Assembly: GCA_003223215.1 (NCBI GenBank)
Contig: QHYH01000081.1
Location: forward strand, 82,481-146,480
Reading direction: 5' to 3'
From: Acidobacteriota bacterium
Lineage (GTDB): Bacteria > Acidobacteriota > Terriglobia > Acidiferrales > UBA7541
Length of the DNA: 64,000 nt
Shown one piece after another: positions 19,345 to 30,040 of the stretch. Numbering within the stretch: the stretch's first letter is position 1; every line of letters begins with the position of its first letter. The position numbers and the translations under genes are program-made. The notes under the pieces were generated by a model. The model was not told the DNA's origin and ran no database searches. It saw only the letters and a list, made by a program, of their open reading frames with translations.

Positions 19345-19812
19345 ATGAGCCTTCTGCGAACGACGAATCTTGCTGCGCTAGCTTGCCTGTTTGTCGCTGG
19401 AGTGGTCTCTGCTCAAGAAAAGAAGATCAAAAGATCAGACCTGCCGCCCGCCGTTGAAAAGACGGCGGCGGAGGTCAGCAAGGGCGCGACCATCAAGGGA
19501 TTTTCCAAAGAAACAGAAAACGGCAAGACCACTTACGAAGTAGAAATGGTAGTGAACGGACACACCAAAGACGTGGAAGTCGACGCTAATGGAGCAATCC
19601 TCGAGGTGGAGGAACAGGTCGAGATGGACTCACTGCCTGCCGACGTGAAAGCAGGACTCAACGCCAAAGCGGGTCGCGGCAGGATTCTGAAGGTCGAATC
19701 GCTCGTGAAAAACGGCCAGCTTGTGGCGTACGAGGCCAAAGTGGAAACGGCGGGCAAGAAATCGGAGATGCAAGTCGGTCCGGACGGTAGACCGCTCGAC
19801 CACCAAGAATAA
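19345..19812 (+). CDS. Secreted PepSY-like small protein
   Basis: Signal peptide then LPPAVEKTAAEVSKGATIKGFSKETENGKTTYEVEMVVNGHTKDVEVDANGAILEVEEQV. Confidence 0.75.
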   Translation: MSLLRTTNLAALACLFVAGVVSAQEKKIKRSDLPPAVEKTAAEVSKGATIKGFSKETENGKTTYEVEMVVNGHTKDVEVDANGAILEVEEQVEMDSLPADVKAGLNAKAGRGRILKVESLVKNGQLVAYEAKVETAGKKSEMQVGPDGRPLDHQE

Positions 19813-19875
19813 GAACGATTTGCCTGGCCAGAGAGGGCGCTGGTTCAACACCAGGACCCAGGGCTCAGCACAGAC

Positions 19876-21318
19876 ATGGCGGTTGGAACCCTATACGTCG
19901 AGGAACTCAAAGCCACCATGCGCGGTCGCTTTGCGTGGCTTGGCGCCGGCGTCATGCTGCTGGCGGTCGGCTGCGTGGCGACCGTGGGGACGCAGGATAC
20001 TTGGCTTGACGGCTACGGCATCATCGCGTACTTCCTGGTGCCCCTGGCTTTCATCCCGCTCGCGGCCGTGTTTCTCGCTAGCCCTCGCGCGAATCGGTTT
20101 GTGGAGAGCGTATTCACGGCGCCGGTGGAACGCCGTGATTGGCTGGCGGCCAAAATCTTGGTGCTTGTGACCATAGCGGCCGCCTACTACGTGGCACTGC
20201 TTCCGATGATGCTCGTCTATACGCATCATGTGGGCCTGCCGTTGCTGTTGCGGAAGTTGCTCGTCTGGGCTCCGTGTTTGCTTCTCACGAGTATCGCCAT
20301 CGGCGCCCTAATCGGCGTGCTCTTCATTGGCCAGACCATCGTTGCTCCTGCGGCCACGGGCATGGGGGTGCTCCTGGCGTATGCCGGTTTCGTTCCGCTC
20401 CAGGAACTGCTGGTCGCGCAGGGCAACGGCGCGACGCGCACAGGCCACCTGACTCTGGCGAGCCCCGCGGTTTTGCTGAAGAACGCTTTCGCGTTCACGC
20501 TCGCCGTCGGCAGTATTCCCGCTACCACCACGCGCACGTGGATCGCTGCCGCGCTCGTGGTCATTGTTGCGCTGGCGCTTGCTGCGTGGGTGTTTCTCCG
20601 GGCGCAAGGCGTTGAAACCTGGGAAGCCACCCGCGCGCAACGCTGGACCATCGCGATCGGGATCCTGGCACTCGTCCTGATGCCCGTGACCATCGCGGAC
20701 ACCAACTACGACGCCCCTGCCCCGCACGGGACCAACGCTCCGTCGATCCAGCGCCTGTTCGCTCGTGCCGGCAGCAGCCTGGCGCTGACGTTGCCTGGCA
20801 GTCCGCCGCCCGCACGGTGTTGCGGCACCATCCTGAATCGCGACGAATGGCCGCCGTTCGGCACGGACGAACCTACGCGGCGGGATCTCCTGGTTTTGCT
20901 GCCCGTCGACGCCACCCAGCGCATTACGGACCTGCACATCCAGATCGCAGGAGAAAGCGGACTGGAAGTGAGCGCCAATCCGCAAGGGCTTTCTCCCGCG
21001 CCTGAAGCCCTTGAGACGCGCACCTACGCGAATGACTCCGGCCCGGCAGCCGCCGATGGCCACCACGTTGTCACCGGCTGGGTGGCGCGCGTTGCGGTTA
21101 CGTTAACTCCCACGCGGCCTTGGGACATAGGCGGCGATCGCTATCCTCTGCGTGTCGCCGCGACGTACCAGGTTGCCGGCGAAAGTCGGACGTTCTCGGC
21201 CCGGGCCGCCGTCGACGCGCAAGTGTCGAGCGCTATCTACGAAATGGGCGTCGCTTCGTTGATTTTCCCCATCGTCTGTTTTGGCCGGGCCTACCGGCGC
21301 TGGCGTCTGACGCGATGA
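19876..21318 (+). CDS. ABC-type transport permease
   Basis: Multiple TM helices followed by an extracytoplasmic segment; stop overlaps the ATPase start (ATGA at 21315). Confidence 0.75.
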   Translation: MAVGTLYVEELKATMRGRFAWLGAGVMLLAVGCVATVGTQDTWLDGYGIIAYFLVPLAFIPLAAVFLASPRANRFVESVFTAPVERRDWLAAKILVLVTIAAAYYVALLPMMLVYTHHVGLPLLLRKLLVWAPCLLLTSIAIGALIGVLFIGQTIVAPAATGMGVLLAYAGFVPLQELLVAQGNGATRTGHLTLASPAVLLKNAFAFTLAVGSIPATTTRTWIAAALVVIVALALAAWVFLRAQGVETWEATRAQRWTIAIGILALVLMPVTIADTNYDAPAPHGTNAPSIQRLFARAGSSLALTLPGSPPPARCCGTILNRDEWPPFGTDEPTRRDLLVLLPVDATQRITDLHIQIAGESGLEVSANPQGLSPAPEALETRTYANDSGPAAADGHHVVTGWVARVAVTLTPTRPWDIGGDRYPLRVAATYQVAGESRTFSARAAVDAQVSSAIYEMGVASLIFPIVCFGRAYRRWRLTR

Positions 21319-22088
21319 GTGCTTTGATCGAATACGCGATTGAGATGGAGGGCCTGACTCGGCGTTTTGGCGACTTCGTCGCGGTGGACCACGTCACGTT
21401 AAAGATTCCGAAGGGCCAAATCTATGGATTCCTCGGTTTGAACGGCGCAGGAAAGACGACGACCATCCGCATGCTCACCACGCTCCTGCCACCGAGCGGG
21501 GGCAGGGCGAAGCTGTGGGGGCACGACGTGGTCAGAGAACCTCTCGCCGTCCGCAAGCTCGTAGGGCTTGTAAGCGACGAGACCAGCGAGAGTCAATCGA
21601 CCTGGACGGCGCGCGAGTACCTCTCCTACTTTGCCCGGATCCGCCGCCTGGCGAATCCTCGCGAGGAAGTCGAGCGAATCCTGGACGATGTTGGCCTAGC
21701 GGCCAAGTTTCGACCGAAACGGATCGGCACCTATAGCACGGGCATGAAACGAAGGGTGGAGATCGCGCGCGCCCTCATGGGCCGCCCAAAAGTACTTTTC
21801 CTGGACGAGCCCACGCGTGGGCTCGACCTGCCGGCTAAACGCGACATGTGGAGGCTCTTGCAGAGGCTTGCGGCCACAGAAAACGTCACCACGTTTCTCA
21901 GCAGCCATGATGCACAGGAAATCCGGAGCCTCTCGAGCGAGATCAGCGTGATCGCCAGGGGCCGGCTGGTTCATACGGGCGCAACGCGCGAACTGGGCGC
22001 CGACATCGACGCCTTCGAGGAGCGCCTGGTCGGGATGCTGACACAGTCCGAGCCGAGCGAGCCAGCCGGCTTGCCTTTCCGAGAATAA
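21315..22088 (+). CDS. ABC transporter ATP-binding protein
   Basis: GLNGAGKTTTIRML Walker A, YSTGMKRRVEIARALMGRPKVLFLDEPTRGLD signature and Walker B. Confidence 0.9.
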   Translation: MSALIEYAIEMEGLTRRFGDFVAVDHVTLKIPKGQIYGFLGLNGAGKTTTIRMLTTLLPPSGGRAKLWGHDVVREPLAVRKLVGLVSDETSESQSTWTAREYLSYFARIRRLANPREEVERILDDVGLAAKFRPKRIGTYSTGMKRRVEIARALMGRPKVLFLDEPTRGLDLPAKRDMWRLLQRLAATENVTTFLSSHDAQEIRSLSSEISVIARGRLVHTGATRELGADIDAFEERLVGMLTQSEPSEPAGLPFRE

Positions 22089-22499
22089 GCGGGCAGCGCT
22101 AAGGAAGTTCCGATCGTTCTGCTCGTCGGCTCTTCCGCCCCAGCAACCTCCGAAGTGCAAAGTCCCGACCAAATTGGATGGAGCCATGGGTGTGCCCTAT
22201 GTCAAAATGGTGGCATCGAATGACTTATCGCAGCACGAGATTCGTGGATCTGTTGCTGCCCGGGCGTTAGCGTTGGTTTGCAGGGCGCGCCCGTTCGATC
22301 TTGGGCGTTGACTAAGGGAAGCCGCGCCGTTTGGAACCTGGGAGATTGTGGCCAGCCGAATGGTCCTTTAAAGGTCGCCCGGGTCGTACCCAAAACATGG
22401 CCCCAAGGAATCTAATAGCGCAAGGCAAGAGAAGCCACCCTGCCCATTGTAAACAGGGCGCGGATCACGCGTTCTGACGAGGAGAAAGAGAAGTAGGTT

Positions 22500-25400
22500 A
22501 TGTGGATTGTCCGATTGGCACTACGCAGGCCATACACCTTCGTGGTGCTGGCGCTTGCCATTATTCTGGTCACCCCGCTCGTGCTGATGCGCACGCCCAC
22601 GGACATTTTCCCGGAAATCAACATCCCCGTGGTGACCATCGCCTGGACCTATACGGGGCTCTCGCCGCTCGAGATGGAGCGGCGCGTCACCTCGACCATC
22701 GAACGCGGCGCGACGACCATGGTCAACGATATCGAGCACCTGGAGTCGCAATCCCTTCCCGGCATGACCATCATCAAGCTCTTTTTTCATCCGCGAGCCA
22801 ATATCTCTACGGCGCTGGCGCAAACGGCCGCCGCCACCGAGACGATGATGAAGTGGCTTCCGCCGGGCGCCACTCCACCGCTCGTGATCATTTACTCCGC
22901 TTCGACCGTTCCGGTCATTCAAATCGGACTCACCAGCGACACCATGAGCGAGCAGGAGCTGTTCGACCTCGGCACCACCTATCTTCGTCCCAAGTTCACC
23001 ACCGTGCCCGGCGCGGCCATTCCCTGGCCGTACGGTGGAAAGCAGCGTTTCATCTCGGTGGATATCGATTCCGCGGCTTTGCAATCGAAGGGCCTCTCTC
23101 CCGTGGATATCGTGAACGCCATGAACCAGCAGAACCTCATCTTGCCGACGGGAACCGCAAAGCTCGGCCAGCTGGAGTACAACGTGGAGATGAACGGGAG
23201 CCCGCGCACCGTGGCGGAGCTCAACGATCTGCCGGTCAAAAGCGTGAACGGTAGCACCATTTACATGAAGGAAGTGGCGCACGTCCGCGACGGCTTTTCC
23301 CCGCAGACCAACATCGTGCGCGCCAATGGACGGCGCGGCGTGATCATGAGCATTCTGAAGACGGGCGGCACTTCCACGCTGGAAGTGGTTTCCCGCGTCA
23401 AAGAAATTCTGCAATACTACTCTGGGGCCTTGCCGGAAGGCTTGCACGTTACGACTTTTTTTGATCAGTCGCTGTTTGTGCGCGCGGCCATCCAGGGCGT
23501 GATCCGTGAAGCGCTGATTGCTGCTTGCCTAACCGCGGTCATGATTCTGCTTTTCCTCGGGAACTGGAAAAGCACGCTGATCATCGCCATCTCCATTCCT
23601 TTGTCCATCCTGGTGAGCGTCATCGCCCTGGGCGCCTTGGGAGAAACGATCAACATCATGACTTTGGGGGGCCTGGCGCTTGCCGTCGGCATCCTGGTCG
23701 ACGACGCCACCGTGGAGATTGAAAACATCAACCGCAACCTGGCCATGGGAAAAGAGACCATGCAGGCCATCCTGGACGGCGCAGCGCAAATTGCCGTGCC
23801 GGCGTTCGTTTCGACGATTTGCATTTGCATCGTATTCATTCCGATGTTCTTCCTGTCCGGCGTCGCGAAATTCCTCTTTGTGCCCCTCGCCGAAGCGGTG
23901 ATTTTCGCCATGCTTGCTTCGTATTTCTGGTCGCGAACCATCGTGCCTACCCTGGCGATGTACCTTCTTTCCGCGGAAGACGAATATCGCGCCGACGAGC
24001 ATGTCGGCGAAAAAATGGGATTCTTCCGCCGGTACCAGCAGGGATTCGAGCAGCGCTTTGAGGCTTTCCGGGATGGCTACCGGCGCGCGCTCGCGACCGC
24101 CTTGCATCACTCCTGGCTATTTACCGGGTGCTTTCTCGGCTTTTGTGTTCTGTCCGGAGGGCTCACTTTTGTGATCGGCCGTGATTATTTTCCGAGCGTG
24201 GACGCGGGCCAGATTCGCCTGCACATGCGCGCCCGTTCCGGGCTGCGGATCGAAGAGACCGCGCGGCTGGCGGACCAGGTGGAAACCGCCGTCAAGGAAA
24301 TCATTCCCAAGAGGGATTTGGTCACCATTCTCGACAATATCGGTTTGCCGTACAGCAGCATCAACATGACCTACAGCAATGCGGGCACCATCGGCACATC
24401 CGACGCCGAGATTCTCCTGCAGTTGAAAAAGGATCGCGGAAGCTCGACCGAAGCCTACATCCGGGGACTTCGCGAATTGCTGCCCCAGCGGTTCCCGTCG
24501 ACGCAGTTTTTCTTCCAGCCGCCCGACATCGTGTCCCAGATCCTGAATTTCGGCATGCCCGCGCCCATCGACATCGAGGTTATGGGACAAAATCTGGTAG
24601 GCAACTATCAAATTGCAGAAAAGCTCGTGACCGAGATCCAGCACATCCCCGGAGCCGTCGACGTGCACGTGCAACAAGCTTTCGACGATCCCACCCTGCA
24701 CATGGAGATTGACCGCACGCGCGCCCAGTCGGTCGGATTGCAGGCCCGGGACATTGCGCAGAACCTGCTGGTCTCGCTGAGTTCGAGCTTCCAGACGGCT
24801 CCCGTCCTCTGGATGGACCCGAAAAACGGCGCCACTTACCAAGTGGCGGTGCAAACTCCGCAATACCGGGTTGACTCGATGCAGGCGCTCGCGAACACTC
24901 CGGTCACCGGCGCCGGCGCGTCTGGCTCAGACCAGCCGCCGCAGATTCTTGGCAACCTGGTAAGCATTTCCTCGGCCATGCGGCCCGCGGTCGTGTCCCA
25001 CTACGACATCGAGCCGCTGATCAACGTTTACGCTGCCGTGGACGGGCGGGACCTCGGCGCGGTTTCCGACGAAATCGCGGAGCGCGTCCACGACATCGAG
25101 AAGGAACTGCCACGAGGCAGCCACATCACCGTTCGCGGCCAGGTACAAACGATGAAATATTCGTTCCAGGGTCTCGCTCTCGGGCTTGTTGGCGCGATCG
25201 TTTTGGCCTACCTGTTGATCGTTGTGAATTTCCAGTCGTGGCTCGATCCGTTCATCATCATCACCGCCCTGCCCGGGGCGCTGGCCGGCATCTGCTGGAT
25301 GCTGTTCCTCACGCACACGACGTTGAGTGTGCCTTCGATGATTGGCGCGATCATGTGCATGGGCGTGGCCACAGCGAACAGCATCCTGGTGGTTTCTTTC

Positions 25401-25700
25401 GCGCGCGAGCAGATGGAGGAAGGAAAGCCCGCCCGGCAAGCTGCGCTCGAAGCGGGATTTGTGCGCATTCGCCCGGTCATCATGACCGCGCTCGCGATGA
25501 TCATCGGGATGGTTCCACTGGCCATCGGTCTCGGTGAAGGCGGCGAGCAGAATGCTCCTCTCGGCCGCGCGGTGATCGGCGGCCTGATTTTTGCGACTTT
25601 CGCCACGCTGTTCTTCGTTCCCACGGTGTTTTCCATCATCCACGGGCGGCGGGAGCGCCGCAGGGGTCTGGAAACAGCCACCGCTCCGGTAATACCCTGA
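22500..25700 (+). CDS. RND-family efflux transporter permease
   Basis: 1066 aa; MWIVRLALRRPYTFVVLALAIILVTPLVLMRTPTDIFPEINIPVVTI, GGLALAVGILVDDATVEIENINR, repeated TM layout. Confidence 0.93.
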   Translation: MWIVRLALRRPYTFVVLALAIILVTPLVLMRTPTDIFPEINIPVVTIAWTYTGLSPLEMERRVTSTIERGATTMVNDIEHLESQSLPGMTIIKLFFHPRANISTALAQTAAATETMMKWLPPGATPPLVIIYSASTVPVIQIGLTSDTMSEQELFDLGTTYLRPKFTTVPGAAIPWPYGGKQRFISVDIDSAALQSKGLSPVDIVNAMNQQNLILPTGTAKLGQLEYNVEMNGSPRTVAELNDLPVKSVNGSTIYMKEVAHVRDGFSPQTNIVRANGRRGVIMSILKTGGTSTLEVVSRVKEILQYYSGALPEGLHVTTFFDQSLFVRAAIQGVIREALIAACLTAVMILLFLGNWKSTLIIAISIPLSILVSVIALGALGETINIMTLGGLALAVGILVDDATVEIENINRNLAMGKETMQAILDGAAQIAVPAFVSTICICIVFIPMFFLSGVAKFLFVPLAEAVIFAMLASYFWSRTIVPTLAMYLLSAEDEYRADEHVGEKMGFFRRYQQGFEQRFEAFRDGYRRALATALHHSWLFTGCFLGFCVLSGGLTFVIGRDYFPSVDAGQIRLHMRARSGLRIEETARLADQVETAVKEIIPKRDLVTILDNIGLPYSSINMTYSNAGTIGTSDAEILLQLKKDRGSSTEAYIRGLRELLPQRFPSTQFFFQPPDIVSQILNFGMPAPIDIEVMGQNLVGNYQIAEKLVTEIQHIPGAVDVHVQQAFDDPTLHMEIDRTRAQSVGLQARDIAQNLLVSLSSSFQTAPVLWMDPKNGATYQVAVQTPQYRVDSMQALANTPVTGAGASGSDQPPQILGNLVSISSAMRPAVVSHYDIEPLINVYAAVDGRDLGAVSDEIAERVHDIEKELPRGSHITVRGQVQTMKYSFQGLALGLVGAIVLAYLLIVVNFQSWLDPFIIITALPGALAGICWMLFLTHTTLSVPSMIGAIMCMGVATANSILVVSFAREQMEEGKPARQAALEAGFVRIRPVIMTALAMIIGMVPLAIGLGEGGEQNAPLGRAVIGGLIFATFATLFFVPTVFSIIHGRRERRRGLETATAPVIP

Positions 25701-25755
25701 TGGGCGTGCGGAGCGAATTCGCATCCCGGAGCAAGTTCGGCAGACGCAGTTTGCA

Positions 25756-26994
25756 ATGCAGTACGGAGTTGAGATGAGTCTTCAAGGCGGCAGTCAGGCT
25801 CCCGAAAGGGGGGCGAAGTTGTTCAAGGTGCTTACCGGCGGGGCGCTCCTGCTTGTGGTGCTTGGTGCGTTTACGATGCTCCAGCGCCGTGCGGAATACC
25901 GCACCCTCGCGGAAGAAACGGAAACGCTGGCGATTCAAACGGTCGGGGTCATTCACGCGACCCCGGAGGCAGGCGAGGAAGATTTGGTTCTGCCCGGCAC
26001 CATGGAAGCCTTCGTGGAATCGCCGATTTACGCGCGCACCAATGGCTACCTGAAAAAGTGGTATCACGACATCGGCAGCCGCGTTCAAAAGGGCGACCTG
26101 CTGGCGGACATCGACACTCCGGAAGTGGATCAGCAGCTCTCGCAAGCGCGCGCCGATCTGGCGACGGCCGAGGCCAATGCCCACCTTTCGGAGATTACCG
26201 CTTCCCGGTATACGGAACTCTTGAAAACGGACGGCGTATCGAAGCAGGAGGTCGATAACGCCGCCGGCGATCTTGCGGCCAAGCGCGCCATCGTGCAATC
26301 GGAGGAAGCCAACGTGCACCGCCTGGAGGAAATGAAATCCTTTCAGCACATTTACGCGCCGTTTTCCGGGGTCATCACGCGCCGCAACACGGACATCGGC
26401 ATGTTGATCAACGCCGGAAACACCGGATCCGCCGAGCAGTTGTTTTTCCTGGCCCAGACCAGTCCTTTGCGGGTTTACGTGCGCGTGCCGGAAATCTACG
26501 CGAACACCATTCATGCGGGCCTCGGAGGGTATCTCGAGGTCACGCAGTATCCGGGCAAAAAAATAGAAGGAAAGGTCGTGCGCACCGCGGAAGCAATCGA
26601 CCTGGCCACGCGCACGCTGAACACCGAAGTGGACGTTCCCAACCGCGATGGCACGCTGCTGCCCGGCGGCTACGCGCAGGTGCATCTGGAAGTCAAAGTG
26701 ACCGGTTCGCGGTTGCAGGTACCGGTGAACGCTTTGCTGTTCCGTTCCGAGGGCCTTCGCGCCGTCGTCGTGGACGCCAATCACAAAATCCATCTGAGGC
26801 AGATTACGGTCGGGCGCGACTATGGCACGAACCTCGAGGTTTTGCAGGGCCTCGATCCCAAGGATTGGATTGTCCTCAATCCGGAGGATTCGCTCGAAGA
26901 AGGCCAGGAAGTGCGCGTGAAAGAAATCGCCATGAATACCGCCGCCCCGGCACCCGGGAAGCCGCAAACACCGACACCGGGTTCCAACAAATAG
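25756..26994 (+). CDS. RND efflux periplasmic adaptor subunit
   Basis: EDLVLPGTMEAFVESPIYARTNGYLKKWYHDIGSRVQKGDLLADIDTPEVDQQL lipoyl-like motif. Confidence 0.92.
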   Translation: MQYGVEMSLQGGSQAPERGAKLFKVLTGGALLLVVLGAFTMLQRRAEYRTLAEETETLAIQTVGVIHATPEAGEEDLVLPGTMEAFVESPIYARTNGYLKKWYHDIGSRVQKGDLLADIDTPEVDQQLSQARADLATAEANAHLSEITASRYTELLKTDGVSKQEVDNAAGDLAAKRAIVQSEEANVHRLEEMKSFQHIYAPFSGVITRRNTDIGMLINAGNTGSAEQLFFLAQTSPLRVYVRVPEIYANTIHAGLGGYLEVTQYPGKKIEGKVVRTAEAIDLATRTLNTEVDVPNRDGTLLPGGYAQVHLEVKVTGSRLQVPVNALLFRSEGLRAVVVDANHKIHLRQITVGRDYGTNLEVLQGLDPKDWIVLNPEDSLEEGQEVRVKEIAMNTAAPAPGKPQTPTPGSNK

Positions 26995-26996
26995 TA

Positions 26997-28469
26997 ATGA
27001 TGAGGGTGAAGCATCTCGCGGTCCTCGGTACCGTAGCTGTCTTCTTATTCGGCTGTACCGTGGGGCCGAAGTACCAGCGGGCTTCCGCTCCCGTTCCCGC
27101 CAAGTGGGATGTCACCGAGCCGTGGCGCGAAAGCGCCCCCAAAGACGGGGTCGCCAAAGGCGAATGGTGGAGCGTTTTCGAGAGCGACGAACTGTCCGCC
27201 CTTGAAAAGCAGACGCTCGACGCGAACCAGACCATCCAAGTGGCCGTTGCGCGTCTCGAGCAAGCACGCGCCGCGGCCGCGCTCGAAGTAGCGACGCGGT
27301 TTCCGACACTTTCCACCTCGCCCAGCGCCGAGCGCCAGCGGCTCTCCGGGAATCGGCCGAGCAGCAGCAACTTTCCGATCACCGGCGCGGTCTCTCAAAG
27401 CAACATCACTCTTCCGTTCGTCGCGGGCTATGAAGCGGACTTGTTTGGGCAGCGACGGCGCACCATCGAAGCGGCCCAGGCCTCCTACCAGGTCGCCGCC
27501 GCCGACCTTGCAAACGTGCGCCTGGTGATCACCGCGGAACTTGCGGGCGATTACTTCACGCTCCACCAGCTCGATTCCGAGCTGAACATCTTGAATCGCA
27601 CCGTCGACACGCTCCAAAAAGGCCTGCAACTGGTCGAATCGCGCCACGCCGGCGGCCTGGCCTCCGGTCTGGACGTCGCCCAGGAAGAAACCCTGCTAAA
27701 CACCACGAAAACGCAGGCAGTTTTGCTGCAACAACAACGCAAACAGGTTGAGGATGCCATCGCGGTGTTGCTCGGAAAACCTGCGCCTGATTTTCACCTC
27801 GTGCCGAAAGAATCGAACGCCGAGCCTCCTGCGCTCGATGCGGGATTGCCTTCCGACCTTCTCGAGCGCCGTCCGGACATCGCCGAGGCCGAGCGCCAGA
27901 TGGCGGTCGCCAACGCGCAGATCGGCATTGCGCGGTCGGCCTATTTCCCCTCGTTGAATCTTTTTGCGAACGGCGGATGGCAAGCGGCGGACATCGCCAA
28001 GCTTTTGAATGTGCAGAGCACCTTCTGGGCCGTCGGAGCCAACGTGGCGGAAGCCATCTTTACCGGCGGTTCGCGGCGCGCGCAAACGCAATTCGCCAAA
28101 GCGGGTTACCGGGCGAGCGTGGCTTCCTACCGCGACACGGTCTTAAACGCGTTCCGCGAGGTGCAGGACGACGTGACCGGCTTGCTGGTTCTCGACCAGG
28201 CTTTTCTCGCGCAAGAGAAGACCGTTGATTCGGCCCGCCGCACTGTGGATATCGCCACGAGCCGCTACGTGGGGGGCCTCGTCAACTATCTTGATGTCGT
28301 AAACGCCCAGCAGACCTTGTTGAATAACGAGCAGGAGCTGGCCGTAATCCGCGGCCAGCGCCTGGTGACCAGCGTTCTGCTTGTGAAGGCCCTTGGTGGC
28401 GGATGGGACGCTTCGAGCCTCGCCGCCGTGCAGGTCAAAACAAGACTGAAAGACGTAGTCGCGCCCTGA
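26997..28469 (+). CDS. Outer-membrane efflux lipoprotein (NodT/OprM family)
   Basis: VAVFLFGCTVGPKYQRA lipobox, LLERRPDIAEAERQMAVANAQIGIARSAYFPSL signature. Confidence 0.92.
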   Translation: MMRVKHLAVLGTVAVFLFGCTVGPKYQRASAPVPAKWDVTEPWRESAPKDGVAKGEWWSVFESDELSALEKQTLDANQTIQVAVARLEQARAAAALEVATRFPTLSTSPSAERQRLSGNRPSSSNFPITGAVSQSNITLPFVAGYEADLFGQRRRTIEAAQASYQVAAADLANVRLVITAELAGDYFTLHQLDSELNILNRTVDTLQKGLQLVESRHAGGLASGLDVAQEETLLNTTKTQAVLLQQQRKQVEDAIAVLLGKPAPDFHLVPKESNAEPPALDAGLPSDLLERRPDIAEAERQMAVANAQIGIARSAYFPSLNLFANGGWQAADIAKLLNVQSTFWAVGANVAEAIFTGGSRRAQTQFAKAGYRASVASYRDTVLNAFREVQDDVTGLLVLDQAFLAQEKTVDSARRTVDIATSRYVGGLVNYLDVVNAQQTLLNNEQELAVIRGQRLVTSVLLVKALGGGWDASSLAAVQVKTRLKDVVAP

Positions 28470-28491
28470 AGCAGCCGCGCCCGGAGTTCGT

Positions 28492-29436
28492 TCAGGGATT
28501 GCCGGTGTCGTGCGCCGAGATGACGCGGCCCAATTCCGACGAGCGGCCCAGGCGATCGAACATCTGATACGCGGCGTCGGAAATCTTCGTGATGGCGTCT
28601 CCACCATCCCGCTCGCGCTTCAAATAGGTGGTCATCACGCTGATCACGTAGGGCCGTTTGCCCGCGAAAACGATCCCGCAGTCGTTCCGCACGCCCTCAA
28701 GCTCGCCCGGTTTGTTCGCCACTTTCAAGTCTTCGGGCAAATTGCGCGGGATGTAACTTTCCTTGTGCACGCTAAGCAAATGGAAAAAGTTCTCGGTCAT
28801 CTGCTGGTTCAAAACCTTGCCGCGATAGAGATTTTCGAGCAGCAGCATCATCTCGCGCGGCGTCGCGACGTTTTCTCGTCCTTCCGCGGCCGCTTTCAGG
28901 TCCATCATCTTGCGCCGCAACCGCGTGTGCGTCAGCCCAAGTGAATCGACCAGCGCGTTGACGTTTTCCATCCCAAGGCGATCGATGATGACGTTGGTGG
29001 CCGAATTGTCGCTCACGGAAATCATCAGGCCGGCGACGTCGCCGAGCGTCAGCCGGGTCATCCCCGGCGTCAGCACGCTCGAGATGCCGCTTCCCCCCAC
29101 CAGGTCCGCCTGCTCGAGCGTATAGAAGTCCGTGAGCTTGACCTTGCCTTGTTGCGCCTGGCGGTAAAGCTCCGCCAGAATCGCAATCTTGATCGAACTT
29201 GCCGTTGGCATGACTTCGTCGGCATGCAGCAAGTACTTCTGCCCGGTGGCCAGATCCAGGATGGCCACGCCGATAACGCCGTCCAGGTGGCGGTCCACTT
29301 CCTGGACATTGGCCTCCAGTTTTTGCCAGAGTATTTGTTCTTTTTCCCGTCCTGTCTGTTGCGCGCGCGCTGGGGCCGGCGCGCACAAGCCGACGGCAAT
29401 GAGAGCAAGGGCAATCCCCCGTGGGAACACGTTCAC
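28492..29436 (-). CDS. Class A beta-lactamase-like serine hydrolase
   Basis: SxxK (SSIK), SDN (SDNSATN), KPG (NKPGELEGVRND) motifs; no obvious ExxLN. Confidence 0.85.
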   Translation of the reverse strand: MNVFPRGIALALIAVGLCAPAPARAQQTGREKEQILWQKLEANVQEVDRHLDGVIGVAILDLATGQKYLLHADEVMPTASSIKIAILAELYRQAQQGKVKLTDFYTLEQADLVGGSGISSVLTPGMTRLTLGDVAGLMISVSDNSATNVIIDRLGMENVNALVDSLGLTHTRLRRKMMDLKAAAEGRENVATPREMMLLLENLYRGKVLNQQMTENFFHLLSVHKESYIPRNLPEDLKVANKPGELEGVRNDCGIVFAGKRPYVISVMTTYLKRERDGGDAITKISDAAYQMFDRLGRSSELGRVISAHDTGNP

Positions 29437-29695
29437 CTCCGCGTTCGGGATTATAGAGCCTGTCTCGCAGAAGGGTTTGAACTTTTGATTTCGAATCCCG
29501 GCCCCACCATGGCCAGGTGTGCGGGATCCGAGCGAGGCGGCTACGGAATCGACAAGGCAAGTTCTCTTGCGCCGGTAAGCGACCGCATGGTGCGGCAGAA
29601 TAGGCGCAGGCGCTCAAGTCGCTGCACCCATTTCCAATCCAAACGTCTCATCGAGGTTCAGTCGAATTCCTTAAGGGAACGCACTTCAGGAGCGG

Positions 29696-30040
29696 TTACC
29701 CCGGCGGCCAGCGGAATGGTCTCCCGCCCAGTAAATGTAAATGGAGGTGAAACACCGACTGGCCGGCTCCTTCGCCGCTATTCAACACCGTGCGGTAGCC
29801 CTGAAGGAGCTGGCGTTCCCGAGCAAGCTGCGCGGCGACCAGCTGCAGCTTTCCGAGTACCACTTGATCCTCCTGGCTTGCGTCCGTCAACGATTCGAAA
29901 TGTTTCCGTGGGCAAATCAGGATGTGCGTCGGCGCCTGCGGGCTGATATCCTCGAACGCGAACAGTTCGGGATCTTCATACACCATCTTCGACGGAATCT
30001 GCTTCGCCCCAATTCTGCAAAATAAACAATCCCTGTTCAT
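29696..30040 (-). CDS. HIT-family (histidine triad) protein
   Basis: DCLFCRI... AFEDISPQAPTHILICPRKH ... QSVFHLHLHLLGGR. Confidence 0.93.
   Translation of the reverse strand: MNRDCLFCRIGAKQIPSKMVYEDPELFAFEDISPQAPTHILICPRKHFESLTDASQEDQVVLGKLQLVAAQLARERQLLQGYRTVLNSGEGAGQSVFHLHLHLLGGRPFRWPPG

Noticed and set aside
25636-26967. 443-aa minus-strand ORF
   Set aside because: Antisense to the RND adaptor gene; shadow ORF
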